The notes under the pieces were generated by a model. It saw only the letters and a program-made list of their open reading frames with translations. It was not told the origin of the DNA and searched no databases. Below are positions 24,879 to 38,294 of a stretch of 64,000 bases of DNA, in pieces. Source of the DNA: Vespa crabro (lineage: Eukaryota; Arthropoda; Insecta; Hymenoptera; Vespidae). Position 1 is the stretch's first letter; every line of letters begins with the position of its first letter. The translations under genes and the position numbers were made by a program. The DNA lies in assembly GCF_910589235.1 (NCBI RefSeq), contig NC_060970.1, forward strand, positions 5,002,487 through 5,066,486. Direction: 5' to 3'.

Positions 24879-25196
24879 AGCGTGTTCATTTGAAAACTTT
24901 CAATATAAATATGTATCGTGAAAACGATGCATTTTTGGGAAAAAATATTAAATAAAAAAAGTTTCTCCTTTTTTCCCCTTCGAAATAAGAATATACGAAG
25001 AAATAAAGAGCTATAAATTTTCATTCGAAATAAAAGAGTTGATCTACTAATAATCTTAAAAAAATCTAAGTATTAACAAATAAATGGGATACTTGTATTG
25101 CCTCGTTGAAACCGTGAAACTTTTCTATTAAACATTATTCCCAAAGATGTGCTGTTTCCGAAATATTTAGATTGGAAGTTTCCGAATGAACATGCT
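24879..25196. mobile_element. MITE-like element with about 34-bp terminal inverted repeats
   Basis: The left end, starting AGCGTGTTCATTTGAAAACT at 24879-24912, and the reverse complement of the right end (25163-25196), starting AGCATGTTCATTCGGAAACT, match at about 29 of 34 positions. The 318-bp interior is AT-rich and has no open frame. This is the structure of a non-autonomous DNA transposon. No clear target-site duplication could be read and the superfamily is not assigned, so old age or chance local symmetry remain possible. Confidence 0.6.
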
Positions 25197-26196
25197 CAAC
25201 ATCGTTAACTCTCTTTAATCTACGTAAACGAATATATATGTGCTCTTAAATATTTATATATATACACACATCTTTCATGCATAGAATTTGTATATGAAAT
25301 TCGGTCAGAATACCTTTCAAAAATTTTTCATATAATTTTATCAACTATTTATCTTTTAACCTAAATTTACTTTAATATGTTTTCTAAATAAGAGATTTCG
25401 AAATAAATAATATTTTATAAATGAAGAAAACGTAATAATGATTTTATTAAAAAAACAATTTCTTTCATTTCTATGTGATAATAATAAATAAAGTCATGGA
25501 GATTCCTACATTTTTTTAACTCAGAGTATATACATACATTCACACATACGTACATACATACATACATACATACAAACATACATACATATGTATATAAATA
25601 CTTGTATGGTTGAGACAGACTCACCATATATAAGCTGACCTTCCATCCCTTTTCTATCCCCGACCTACAAGGTCAAGATACGAAGGGTCTAAACTATAGT
25701 GGTAACATCTATGAAGAGAAAGAGAGGAGGAAAAAGAAACTAATTTATATATATATATATTTAGACTTAAATATATTATTTATTTCTAATAGCAATAATA
25801 ATATATTATTAAATTACACAATATTCTGTTTTTTTTGTATATATATATATATATATTGTAGCATTAATAATTTATTATTATAGTATTAATAATATATTAT
25901 TATTATTAATTAATAAAAAATATATTTAAGTTCCAATAAAGCACGAAAGATCGAAAATCAAGGATGAAAAATATTTATCTTATCTACGAAGGGAAAAACT
26001 AATCGTGGTCTCTGTATTCGTTTATTTCGTAAAATAAAAAATAAAAAATAAAGAATAAAAAAGTAGAAAAAATATAATAATAATAATAATAAGAAGAAGA
26101 AGAAGAAGAAGAAGAAAAAATAAATAAATAAAAGAAGAAGAAGAAGCAACTACAACAACTGCCATACATATACCAACTTCTCATCTAATCTTTTTC
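25197..26196. other. Gene-free AT-rich spacer
   Basis: Contains ACATAC-type repeats at about 25535-25590, (TA)n around 25750 and 25840, and an AAT/AAG mosaic at about 26064-26160. An AATAAA on the minus strand at 26021-26026 could serve the 3' end of the KAT7 transcript about 1.07 kb past its stop codon, but this is weak evidence. Confidence 0.5.
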
Positions 26197-26322
26197 TCAG
26201 TCCACTTTTGCACGTTCCTCATTGGTCTCTTCAGAGACTTCGACGTGGAACGAACGAGTTCCAGGAAGGATTCTATGGCCCTTACCAATCGTTACAGGCG
26301 TGAAATCTGCTTTACGGCTTCT
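26197..26322 (-). CDS. Unexplained exon-like segment, possible alternative last exon of KAT7
   Basis: On the minus strand a strong pyrimidine tract followed by CATTGCAG (acceptor, exon starting at 26322) leads into 41 codons of balanced composition that begin RSRKADFTPVTIGKGHR and end ERAKVD before a TGA at 26197-26199. Flanking DNA is simple repeat, so the composition contrast is marked. An internal GTAAGG (in ATTGGTAAGG) could also act as a donor. The segment starts in phase 0, the phase in which KAT7 exon 12 ends, so it could be an alternative terminal exon. I recognise no family. It could equally be a non-coding exon or a chance open frame. Confidence 0.3.
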   Translation of the reverse strand, partial: RSRKADFTPVTIGKGHRILPGTRSFHVEVSEETNEERAKVD

Positions 26323-26538
26323 CTGCAATGACGATGACGAAGAAGAAAAAGAAGAATAAGAGGAAAAAGAAAAAAATTTACAAGAGAAATCGACCAACCC
26401 AACGCCTCCTTGTTGAACACTCCAAAAGGAGTGCCAAAGGATTGGATCTTGCCATACTTCTCTCTCTTTCTCTCTCGCATACACACACGTATAACTGCAT
26501 CTCTCTCACATTTATATATACACACATAAATATTGGCA

Positions 26539-26607
<69 letters not shown>

Positions 26608-27091
26608 CATATATACCCATATGAACGTTAATATCATTCCCTTTCTCTCTCCCTGACATGTTATACACTTATGAATGATAGTATCATTCTTTCCCTCTCT
26701 CTCTCTTTCTCTTACATGTATACACATATGAATGTTAATATCATTTTTTCTCTTTCTAACATATTATACATATATCAATGTTAGAATGTCATTCTTTCTC
26801 TCTCTTAGATATTATATATATATATGAATGTTGTTATGATTCACATACATACACATACACTCATACATACATGCAGTCAGACAGACAGACAGACAGAGAG
26901 ACATGGAAACGTTGACATCATTCTTTCTTTTTCTTTCTCTTTCTTACCGTCCCTCTTTTTTTTTCTTTTCTTTTAAGTCTCATCATACATACGACGGGGT
27001 TTCTCACATACTACTTTACAAGAGAGAAGAGTCGAACCTTTCTCCTTTCCCTTCTTTTCTTCATCTCTTTCCGATCTTCCTCTTTGCCCTC
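26323..27091. other. Microsatellite-rich 3' flank of KAT7
   Basis: Contains a (CT)n of about 60 bp at 26543-26602, followed by several loosely repeated blocks that combine a CT-rich tract, an ACATATATGAATG-like segment and ATATCATT (about 26603-26840), and GACA repeats near 26880-26897. Likely includes the KAT7 3' UTR, though no confident poly(A) signal was found. Confidence 0.6.
26543..26602. repeat. (CT)n microsatellite
   Basis: About 60 bp of uninterrupted CT repeats. Confidence 0.95.
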
Positions 27092-28928
27092 TTAGTTCGA
27101 AGCTGAGGGAGTCTTGGGAGGCTGGAAGGGATTCCATTTTAGGCACTCCGGATCGATCTCCTTGTAGACGAGACCACGTCTCTTCACCCTCTCCTTATAG
27201 TCGTCTATCACATCCTGAAATTATTTTTTCACTATTTCTAACACATCTATCTATCTGTCTTTCTGTCTGTCTTTCTTTTTCTCTCCTTACCCCTCCTTCA
27301 ATTCCCCTTCCCTCCTTTAATTTATCTAATTAGGAACTTCAATTTGTTGTTTCAATTTGTTGCTTTCTTCGGTATAAGGAATTAATATTATTTATCAGTC
27401 GATTTCAATGACGAAATGTTATGATAAACCATTTCGAAAATTTTATCGACGATATCCCAGCTATTATTTTTTTGAATTTTTTATTTGAATTTTTTATCAT
27501 GACCAGTTAAAGAATTTCAAAGGTACGATATGCCTAGTTATCATTTAAAAAAAATCTTCATTTTAATTTGCCAGTATGGTTAATTAGCAGTTTTTAAAGA
27601 CTACATTATTATCGTTATTGTATAATCTTTTATTTTATATTTCTCATCGTAAATAATTAGTCATCAAATTTGCAGCCAATTATATTCTTGAGCGTATTTT
27701 TTCATGATTGAATATAAAGATGAAAAAAAAAATAATAAAAAATTAAAAAAATCAATAAAATAAAATAAAATAGATAGAAAGACAAAAACTTACCTGTTTC
27801 TTCAATATAATATGCTTGCCCTTCCAATACTTCATCATTCCAAGAGCTTGTAAAGTACTGACGATATCATAAGAGTCAATCGCCATTTCTTTGCTAATGT
27901 CTGTTAAGTCAAAAAGATTACAATTGTTTCTACAATAATTTAAAATTCATAACATTGAGAAAAACAAAACGAATAATTAATCTCTCTACCTTTCACTGAA
28001 AGTTCCTTGCCACCAAAATTGCAAAGGTACTGTAACAAAACGTCCTTCCAATAACTTCGATAAGATATTAGACCCAAATCCGATAAAGGTTTCTCCGGTG
28101 AACCTATCTTCTTCTCAACCCTTGTTAATAGGTAACCTAATCGAAAAATTACATTTCATAAATTGTTTCTTTTTTCTTTTCTTTTTCATAACTTATTCTA
28201 TGCTACCGTAATCTCTTTCCATTCAATTTACGATTTTTGTTGACATTTATTATCAAAATAATATATCTCTTATTTTATTTTATATATAATTATAGTATAT
28301 ATATATAAATATAGTTTTATGTACGTCAATGTATATATAAATGTAGAATTATGTACGTCAATTAAAAATTATAGAATATGGCTAGGATTTATAAAAAAAA
28401 AAAAAAAAAAAAAATTGAAATGAAGAAGAAAAAAGTATAAATGAGGAAGTTAGCACGGTTGAACGTAGGCGCCTCGCCTAACACAAAACTTGTGCTCTTT
28501 CATTTTGAAGAACAGTGTTGTATATAGAAAAGGCTTGTCTCGAGCCAATGAAGCCAACAATAGAAGCCGTTCCGTAAAATCAGGATTCCATAGACACACG
28601 CACACAGTTATTCTGGTATAGTAAGTTCTCTGAATGGAAAAGCAAGCATCGCGTGGGATGCATCGCGAAAGAGGGATAATACACCTTCATAAATAATGCT
28701 TGACGATCACAGGAAATAGAAAGGCAGTTGAGTTCGTTTTCAACATTATAGGAGTGTCGACGAATACTGACTAGCTGACTCTGATGATATGACTGTTTCG
28801 CACATGACATTTTATAGAATCTCCCTATTGCACTTGACCATCATCCACGTCACATAATTTTTGAAAATGAGAAAACATCAATCTTTTGAATGATTTCAAA
28901 AAGTTCAAGGATTTATTCTGTCATCTAT

Positions 28929-28970
<42 letters not shown>

Positions 28971-29491
28971 GACCCTTTTCTATGCTAATTTCTATAATAT
29001 TAAATTTTATAATGTCAATTAATTATGTATATATAAATTAATGAATATAAACTTTGCAAATAAATTAATAAGAATTTAATATATATCGCTATACATTTAT
29101 ATACCTGATATGTTTTTAATAATATACTGCATCGTGACATTGGAATAAACGTGCAATCTGTTACAATGAAAATAAAAAATTGTTTAATTAATTAAACGTT
29201 GTTGACAACTTTGAAAAGTTCATATGTAAAAAAAAAAAAAAAAAAAAAAAATAAAAAATAAGAGAGAGAAAAATTTGACCTATAAAAAAATTCCAAGAGA
29301 CTTCCCGATTGTGCATTTATACTATAGAAGTTAAGGGTTAAGTGCATCGATGCGAATACATATCTACGATACGTCTGCACTCGACTGCACTTTCCAACGA
29401 AATGCATCTCGACTCCTTCGTCTCTTCTTGCTTTTCTCTTTCGAATATTAAGATAATGTTATGTTACTATCGGTTAAATGCACCGAGCTAA

Positions 29492-29529
<38 letters not shown>

Positions 29530-32067
29530 TATGCATCATCTCATTTTCAAATTTTCCACTTTCACATATATATAATAATAATACTAATTAGTATTATTAA
29601 ACAAACTGAAAGATAAATAAAAAAATCTATTAGATTAAAAAAAAAAAAAGAGAAAAAAGCATGAAGAAGAAGAATCTATAATTAATCAATGATGTCGATG
29701 AAGAAGATCAATCATATTTGGATTATTCCATATTGGAATTGGAAGTAGTCTTTGGATGCTTATATAGTGATCGGCACGCATAGTGTCAGTGACCGGCGAA
29801 GGATGAAATAGCAGAGAGGCCTCAGGATTGCATCCGCATCCGTCCACATCCGTTCGTTGAGAGTCCGTTTTAGACTCTAGACGAGAAATACCAAGAATAC
29901 CGGGTCGAGGCTTCGTCCAAGATGGCGACAACATTATCTTCGGAAAACTAACTATACTTTTCTCATTTCTCTTTGCTTTTTTTTCTTTCTTTCTCTTTCT
30001 TTTTTTTTCTTTCTTTTTTTTTTTTTTTTTTAATTAATTTTTCATACCTCGTGCAATCAATAATTTCACCACGATCATAGATCGATGAGGTTTTAGAAGT
30101 ATAATTTATTTCATAAAAATTATTATGAAGAAGAAAAAGAAGAGAAGAAAGATTCGTTTGCCAGCAACGTGGCTGCTGAAGCAAGAAAAGCATGATGAGG
30201 TATACTCTTTCTTCTTCGGTTGAACGTTCGTTCCGCATCGCTTGCTTCGAGTATCCGAGTAGATAGAAGAGGTGAAAGAGAAAGAGAGATATGTGGTTAT
30301 GTTATCGAAATATGTTCATTAATTGTTTTAGTTTGTATTTCTAATGAAATCCTAATTTGATTAGAAATGTTTACCCTATTATTGACAAAATTTTGTTATT
30401 ATTTTTATTTTTTTCATTACTAAAAATATATTATATTTTTATAATTTTGTTATTTTAATGCCTTTAATCATTTTATACGTTTCTTTCTTTTTAATTGATC
30501 GATTATTGCAGAATGCATATGAAATTATATTTAATTTATACGGACAAGATATCTTTATAGAAGTATATATATACTTTTTTTTCCTTTTTATTACTTTTTT
30601 ATTAACGGAGAGAGTTTATTCATTTGGTAATTAATTTTTATTCACATCAAATTTGTTATCAAAGTTTTTTTTCCTGATAACCAACAAACGTTTCGATATG
30701 CACCTGGTTGCATTACGCGTAACCAACAGAACCGCGGTGGTTATTTCCTCTCAACGAGATTCACAACGATATCAGTTGGCCTTTCAAGTTCGATCTTGAC
30801 ATGGCCAGCCCATTTTCCGAATTAATCTGACAAGAGAAATGAGTTTTCTTCATTTTTTCTTTTTTTTTTTTCTTTTTTTTTTTCTTTTGTTAATTTTTCA
30901 GCTCGTTTTACACAATACCATTATTAATTATTAATTTATTTCATTACCCTAAAAATGGTGAATCAGTATTCTCATTTAGTTTTTGCCTACTCAAAGTTAG
31001 ACCGTTATCGACATGATAACGACACGTGTTCTTTATATTATTTATAAGTAACTACGTAATTATATGTCTAATTGATTAGATAAACAATTTAAAAAATATG
31101 AAACTTCTCCAACTTTTAATAATTACAATTCAAATTTCTACCTAATAAAACATATCAAACAGCCTAACTTAATCTAACCCAAACAAAAATTTACAATCAA
31201 CGTGATATCCAAGTTAACTGATTATTATCTTATCGGACAATGATAATACTATTTTATTACAATTTCAGTCAATATCTTAATAACGTTTATCTTACAACGG
31301 ATAGAACATAGTTAAACCATAACGCTGATATTATTATTTGATTTTGTACATTGTGAATGTAATAATGATACCTAAAAAAAAAAAAAAAAAAAATTGAAAT
31401 ATATTGTGAGAGCCTAATCGAATAGAAACTATTTATCTCAAAATAAAAACCAGCTATCATTATATAAATGAACTAGATTTTAGAAAAGTTTGAAACGATA
31501 AGGAAAAGAGTGAGATCAAGTTCGATAGTTCAGGGACCTAAGGGTATATATCCTGATCGAAATCTTAAACCTTTTCGGACTACTGTCTTTCACCGAAGCG
31601 AACGATACTCGAGTACTCTATAAGAAGGATCGACTTCCAAGAGAAGGAGGAGGAAGAGGAGGAAGAACACTCGTTTATCGAGAAGAGGAGATCATCATTC
31701 GACGCAGTTCATATTACGCTTCCTCCTAATCGTAGCTTCGATCTGAAAGATCGTATTGCATCTGGCGGATTTTTGTGGCTATTCGTTAAAAAAATAAATA
31801 AATAAAAAGAAAAAGTATATATATGTATATACACACGCACAGTGGATAAGGGAAACATAGGAACCCCTGCGACGAAGTAGGAACAAGCAAAAGAGAAAGA
31901 CAGGGAGGGGGAGAGAGAGGAAGGGAGGGAGGGAGAGAGAGAGAGAGCAGGACCGGTCCTATTCCGGGATGTCCTGGAGACTGGGAGGTTCAACGACCAT
32001 ACTGAGTACCTCCTCTTCCTCCTGCGTCTTCCTGGTCCGTGCAAACTTCCACAAGCTCAAGAGAGAC

Positions 32068-32098
<31 letters not shown>

Positions 32099-32752
32099 GA
32101 CAATCCTCCCTCCAAACAGCATCACCATCAGAACCACCTTGTTTCTGGCTTCTCTCCCTCTGATTCCCATTCCAACGATTACTTCGGGAGGGTTGAACGC
32201 ATTCATTACGCGTCCGTTTAGTTTGCAGACTTTTGGAATCGTTGGATAGTAGGAAGAGAATGAATGATGGAGGTAGAAAATCGAAGTAGTAGTAGTAATA
32301 GTAGTAGTAGTAGTAGAAGAAGAAGAAGAAGAAGAAGAAGAAGAAGAAGACTCCTCCTTCTCTTAGTCCTACATGAGAAGAAGGAAAAGAGGGCGTTGGT
32401 GGTGGGCCTGGCAACCCTACCTACGGCAACCAACCCTAGAAGAGGGACTAGTGGTGCGAGGTCACGGGAGGTCATACGATTGCGATCCCTACGCAAGTAC
32501 CGAAGAGAGAAAGAGAGAGAAAGGTAGAGTCTGGCTGGGTTGCGTCGAAAGGGTAGGTGGAAAGGGAAACGAGACGGACACTTTGCGTGTCTGGGTTCTC
32601 TATCTCTCTCACTCTAGTAAACGCGTAGTACACCCTCAGTGGTCGCCCTTCTGTGTTTGACTGCGCGTTCGTGCGAATCCGCAAGGCCTGTGCTGATGCT
32701 GTATGGTGGGGGTTGGTAGTCGATCGATGCGGCGAGACGCCGGGCGTCGCAC

Positions 32753-32789
<37 letters not shown>

Positions 32790-33110
32790 TGCTGCTCCTG
32801 CTAACCACTCCAGTATACCACCAAGCCACTACTACTACTATATCTCGATCATATACCACTTCCAATACATCTACGTTGACGTCGACGTTGCCCAGACTTT
32901 GCTACGATTTCACCCGGTTCCTACGCCACTCTACTTCCCTCTCTATCTCTCGTTTTCTCTGTACAACACCAATACCAATACTAACACTGTATCTCGACTA
33001 CACATACACCACTTCTAATACATCAATGTGTTGTCGTCGCTGTAGCCCAGACTATGCTACGATTTTACCGGGTTCCTTTCTCTCTCTCTCTCTCTCTCTC
33101 ACTCTCTCTG

Positions 33111-33147
<37 letters not shown>

Positions 33148-34454
33148 CTCTACATCAGTATATACCAATACCGATATAACTACAGTGTGTATCTCGACCA
33201 TACACTCTTTCCAATACACCAACGTTAACCCAACGATTTTACCAGGTTCCTACGCCACTCTATCTCTCTTCCTCTCTTTCTACCTTTCTCTCTCTTTCTC
33301 TCTCTCTTTCTCTCTGCAGCAAACCCTGCGGAACCACCACCCCATCCGCAACTCTAATCCTCCCTTGGTAGTACGTCGACCCACACAAACCTCACCCCCT
33401 CCCGTTTATCTCTCCTCCTTTCCCTCATCACTGTTTCTCCCTCCCAACATGCCTCGACGGCATCAATGAAAATGACGTCACGGCAAAAAGCCCACGTTTA
33501 ATTATCTACGCTACGATTCGCTGAAGAGAGAAAGAGAAAGAAAGAGAGAGAGCGAGAGAGAGAGAGAAGGAAAGAGGGAGTAGGCAGTGGGAGGGATTGA
33601 AGGGGGTCTTTAGAAACTGTTCGTTACTGCGACAAACAACTACGACCAATGGACACTAGGATCATCATTGACGAGGATTCACAATGGAATTTCACAGAGA
33701 TAGAGAATTTCTTTTGTGTCCTAAAAGATCCCTTTTATCTTTCCTTTTCTTTTTTCTTGTCTGTTTTTCTTTTTCTTTCTCTTTTTATTTTCAAGTAGCA
33801 AGAATTCACGAATTATTGTATTCCCTAAGGTCTTCACCAGAGACACAACACCCAATTTTCTTTCTTATTATCGAATCTTACTTCCTGGGATTTGGCCAAT
33901 TGATTTCTTATCTCTCTCTCTCTCTCTCTCTCTCCCTCTCTCTCTTAAGATGTCTTTAACAGATCAAAGAAGTATATTACCGAGAGAAATCTATTATAAA
34001 GAAACAAAGACTTTGATTTGAACGAGTTATATATCTATTTCTGGTATTTTAGCTTAAAGGATGTTGCCTTTTTGAAGTTGAGATTTTATATACATGTTAG
34101 ATTATATTATTACTATTATAAAAGACTGTACTTACTAAAGTCGATGAGAAGTCTTCCATAGCCTTGTCTCTGATATGGTGGTAACGTCAAGATACAGGAA
34201 ACGTTGTAGTTCAGGAAAGAATTCTTTTCCTGGAATATTAAATAAACAGAAACAATATGAATGTGAACCTTTTAAAAAATTGCATATCAAGAGGAAAAAA
34301 GAAGTACGAAAAAGTAATGGATTAATATTTGAAGGAGTTGTTGCGAATCAGTCATGTTTTACAAATTTAACACACGTCCTTCAAATATCCTCTCTAATTC
34401 GTCCCTGAAGTACGGTAGAGATCTATTTCGGGTATTCCCTTTCTTCGAGATCAT

Positions 34455-34503
<49 letters not shown>

Positions 34504-36567
34504 TCTCTCTCTATCTGTTTCTGCATTAAAACATCAAACGTTCTAACTTGATACGTATAATTAAAATTAAGTAAAATAGTAATAATATTATAATAACAAC
34601 AACAACAATAATAATAATGAAAAAAATTATCTTCTCTTGTGATAGATCACTCGTACTTTGACAACTTGATAGATCGACGAAGTCGGGACAAAAGTAATAT
34701 CAAGGCATCTTGACTTATAATATCGAATTTATTCTAATTTAAGTGGTACTCCTCGTCCTCCTTTCTAATTGAAGCCCTTTTGCATGAGAGATACTCCCAA
34801 AGAATTTCATTTACAGGATAACCGATCGTTCCTCTACTTCTATATCGGATCTTCTCCTCCTCTTCTCCCTCCTTTTCTTCCTTTTATAAATTGTCCTTTT
34901 AATTAAAATATCAATTAATTTTTCCAACGAATGAAATAAAAATTCTTTTCAATGTCCGAGCAATCCATAATAAATAAATAATTGGAACATGTATGTATAT
35001 GTATATACTATTAATATAATATATAAATGGTAATAATACAATTGTATTTACTCAAAGAAGTCTCATTTATAGAATACCCTCATTCCGCAACACCCCCTTT
35101 TTTTCTTCTTATCCCTGTGACATGATCGCACAATTGTAGTAAAATGCAATTCTGCAATCGGCATTGTGTATCTTTGTCCACTTCAACACAAAGGAAAATC
35201 TCTGACGAACGTTCATTTTCGCTCGAAAAGAGAGAAGAAGCTTAATCTTTTATCCTGCATTACGAGCAATGCCCTAGAGCTAGCAACACCCCTCTTTTTT
35301 TTTGTCAATTATTACAATAGATCATTTATACGGGCTAACTATCGAAGATAAAAAAGAAACAGAAAAAAAAAAGAGAAAAAATATTATGGAAAACGTAAAG
35401 GAGTAGATTTCAATTTCAAAGACAAATGATCGTTAAAAGATAAAAAAGAAAGTAAATAAAATCGTTGCAATACTCTTCCATATTCTTTTTATATTTCATG
35501 TCGAAAAGACAGATTTCACCTTTACCAACGATAACGAGATAACCTAAAACCTATTAAAAATCTTAAATCAATTTATTAAAAAAGATTCATAATGTATCTT
35601 AAATTCAAACAATTTTTTTCTATAACGTTGACATGAGAAATAAATCTAGAAAGAAAAAAGGATATTAGAAAGAAGTTAATTAATGGATCAGATGACTAAA
35701 ATTGTATTTGAACCTATCGAAATAATCTAAAATCGTTGATTAAATGTCCTGCTGATTAATCCTTGAGGAGAGAAAATGCTGTATAATGTGCAAAAGTAAG
35801 TAGTGTTTTATTTAAGACACCCGGTATTACCGGGCATAGCAGCCAAGCTGTTGCTAACCGCCGAGTGAGGCAACAACGATCCGAAGGACACAACCTGAAG
35901 AGACCGCGCGTGCGTGCGAGTAAGCGAGCGAGTTGCTAAAAGGAGACGAAGAGGAAGAAGGAAGAAACGATGCGAAGAGGTCAGAGAGAGAGGGGGAGTG
36001 GGGGAGAGGGGGGAGGGAGGAAGGGAAGGAGAGGGGAGAGAGAGTGCAGCATAAGGCCCCTCTCGGTTGGTCATTCGAAGAGCCGTTTTGACCGGGACCA
36101 AAGGATCGGTTAGCACTCCGCAATCTACTGAAAGTCCAACAGCACTATTCCTTATTAAATGACTATACCAAAGTTTCTTTGATTACGAACACATTCGTTA
36201 CTATTCATCATAGTCATTTTACTATTCATAATCATCAAGATTTCTATCAACTATATTCATGAAGTACAGATTATAAATTTTATACTTCATATTATCTTAC
36301 GTGCTTGATAAAATGAATAAATAGATTGAGAGGTCTATGTAAAGAGAGGGGGGAAATAGATGACGATAAATATTGACGATGAAAAAGGAAGAAAAGGAAA
36401 AGATCTAAATTTTTATTGGCTTTCATAGGATTTCAAGTGGAACCGTATGAAGGCTAAATAAGGGGAACCACGTCAGAGTGAAGTTTTAGGAGGGGCAGCA
36501 ACTTTCTTAGAGTTCCGTGGAGGAGAGTGGCAAACAAAGAGACACGAAGAGGGTAAGAGGTGAACAG

Positions 36568-36605
<38 letters not shown>

Positions 36606-36825
36606 ATCTGGGGCCCGCGACGGCCTTGGACCGGTAGTCTTCAGAGACTCAGGGCCGTCTCGCCATCCCTACCACTAACACTTGCGGCAAACGTTTCTCG
36701 CGAAAGGAGGCATCACCCGTTTTATCCCCACCTCTGCATTCCCTGATGCATCTCTTTTGCTGTGTTCATTTAATACGAAACAATCGGCACGATGTGCCGA
36801 AATTGTTATCCTTCCAAGTGATCGA

Positions 36826-36861
<36 letters not shown>

Positions 36862-38254
36862 ATATGTAAATATATATACACTATACACGCTATATTTTTA
36901 CTATAAACTAATTTATAGTAAAAATTTATTCAGTCTTTTCTTTATTTTGATATTATGTAAAATTGGAATTTAATAAAATAGACATAAGAAGTATAAATGT
37001 AACACATTTTCTTTTTTACGATTGTTCCCACAGGGTATATATAATATAAAATAAAAATCTGTTTTATCGGCGAAGAAACGTGAATATAAAAAGTCACCCC
37101 TTAAACATGGCCGTCATTAAAACTAACAAGTGTTGAGAGGCGGTTAGTAAAATATTGTTTGTATGATTGTTTCTAAGATATTGGAGAAGTAAAAAAGGAA
37201 TAAGAAAGAATGAATAGAGAGTCTCGTAGGAAAGTCTCACGAAGACATCGAGGCGGAGGTCAAAGCTTATTTCATAGATATAGTTCCGTGGAATCGATAC
37301 GAGCCCTTCTTCGCTCCTTTCATCTCCGAAACGCAGCAAGCTGGCGCATAGAGTAACGATCGTGTAGCTTTCATAGTATTTTAACACTTCATATATCTAC
37401 GTTGTTTTAAATTAATCTGACGAATTACGGATACATAATCACGATGTTTTTAAAATCAAATATTGATAATTTTAATCGAAGAAAAAGAAATTTATAAAAA
37501 GAAATTTATTGGAAAGAATATTGAATGATATTAGAAAGACGTAATATGTTTAGAATCAGATCAATTCATAATTCTAATCGGAAGTTAGATTTATAAAAAA
37601 AATTTTATCGATAATAATAATAACTCATTTCAATGAAATCTTTAATAAATTTTCATGCTCATCCACAGCACAGATTATCTCCGATATTACTCTAAATATA
37701 TCCTCTATAACAGAATGAGAATCTCACATTCTGATGAAACATTAGCCGTTCCAGAGATAATTCGTCATTACGTAAATAAGCTACGATTTCATTATTAATC
37801 ATCCAACACTTTCGCATCGTTTCTTTCATATTAATGGACAGCTGGTCATAATAATAATAGTAATAATAACAATAATAATAATAATAATAATAATACAACA
37901 ATGACGATGACTAGTCAGCCATTACTTTCAGAACTTAAATTTCAATCGGACGTAATATAGAAATACATACATATGTAGGTAGAAAAATATGCGAGAGAAT
38001 TATTTAATTGCAAGAGAAATTTATCAATTTAACGAGAGAATAAGAAAGCGAGAGAGAAAGAGACAACCATAAAGGACAAATTCGAATAATAAATTCGTTT
38101 TAACTTTTAAATGATCCTAAAGTATGCTCTACAAAAGTTATTGGAAAGTATTCCAGTATTAAGAGATAACACAGACTACATTATTATAATAGCGATAAAT
38201 TCTCATCGATACGATTTCTCTGCATTTGTAAGAAAGACAAGATGGAGGAAGCGA

Positions 38255-38294
<40 letters not shown>

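Larger units (their letters stand above)
28137..34135. other. KAT7 intron 10 (6.0 kb)
   Basis: Bounded on the minus strand by donor GTAAGT after 34136 and acceptor TTAG before 28136; the split codon gives Ser in DFSYLL. Contents: poly(A)/poly(T) runs at 28390-28415, 28929-28963 and 29228-29251, (TA)n at about 29497-29526, and a GC- and CpG-richer block from about 31900 to 33480 that includes AGG, TGC and CT repeats. No protein-coding exon is supported inside; the long frames around 31959-33469 are built from repeats. Confidence 0.8.

Noticed and set aside
28929..28963. Long poly(T) as evidence of a retroposed element
   Set aside because: No target-site duplication or upstream element sequence was recognised; similar homopolymer runs occur throughout the window.
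29686..29934. 82-codon minus-strand frame with balanced composition in KAT7 intron 10
   Set aside because: No known motif and no partner exons in phase; retained only as intron sequence.
31959..33469. Several long open frames (up to 197 codons) on both strands
   Set aside because: They are built from AGA, AGT, TGC and CT repeats and a degenerate minisatellite; no conserved motif, and they lie within a KAT7 intron.
36780..36810. Hairpin ACAATCGGCAC / GTGCCGAAATTGT as a candidate microRNA
   Set aside because: Stem of about 11 pairs with a 2-nt bulge and no known mature sequence; too short for a microRNA precursor.
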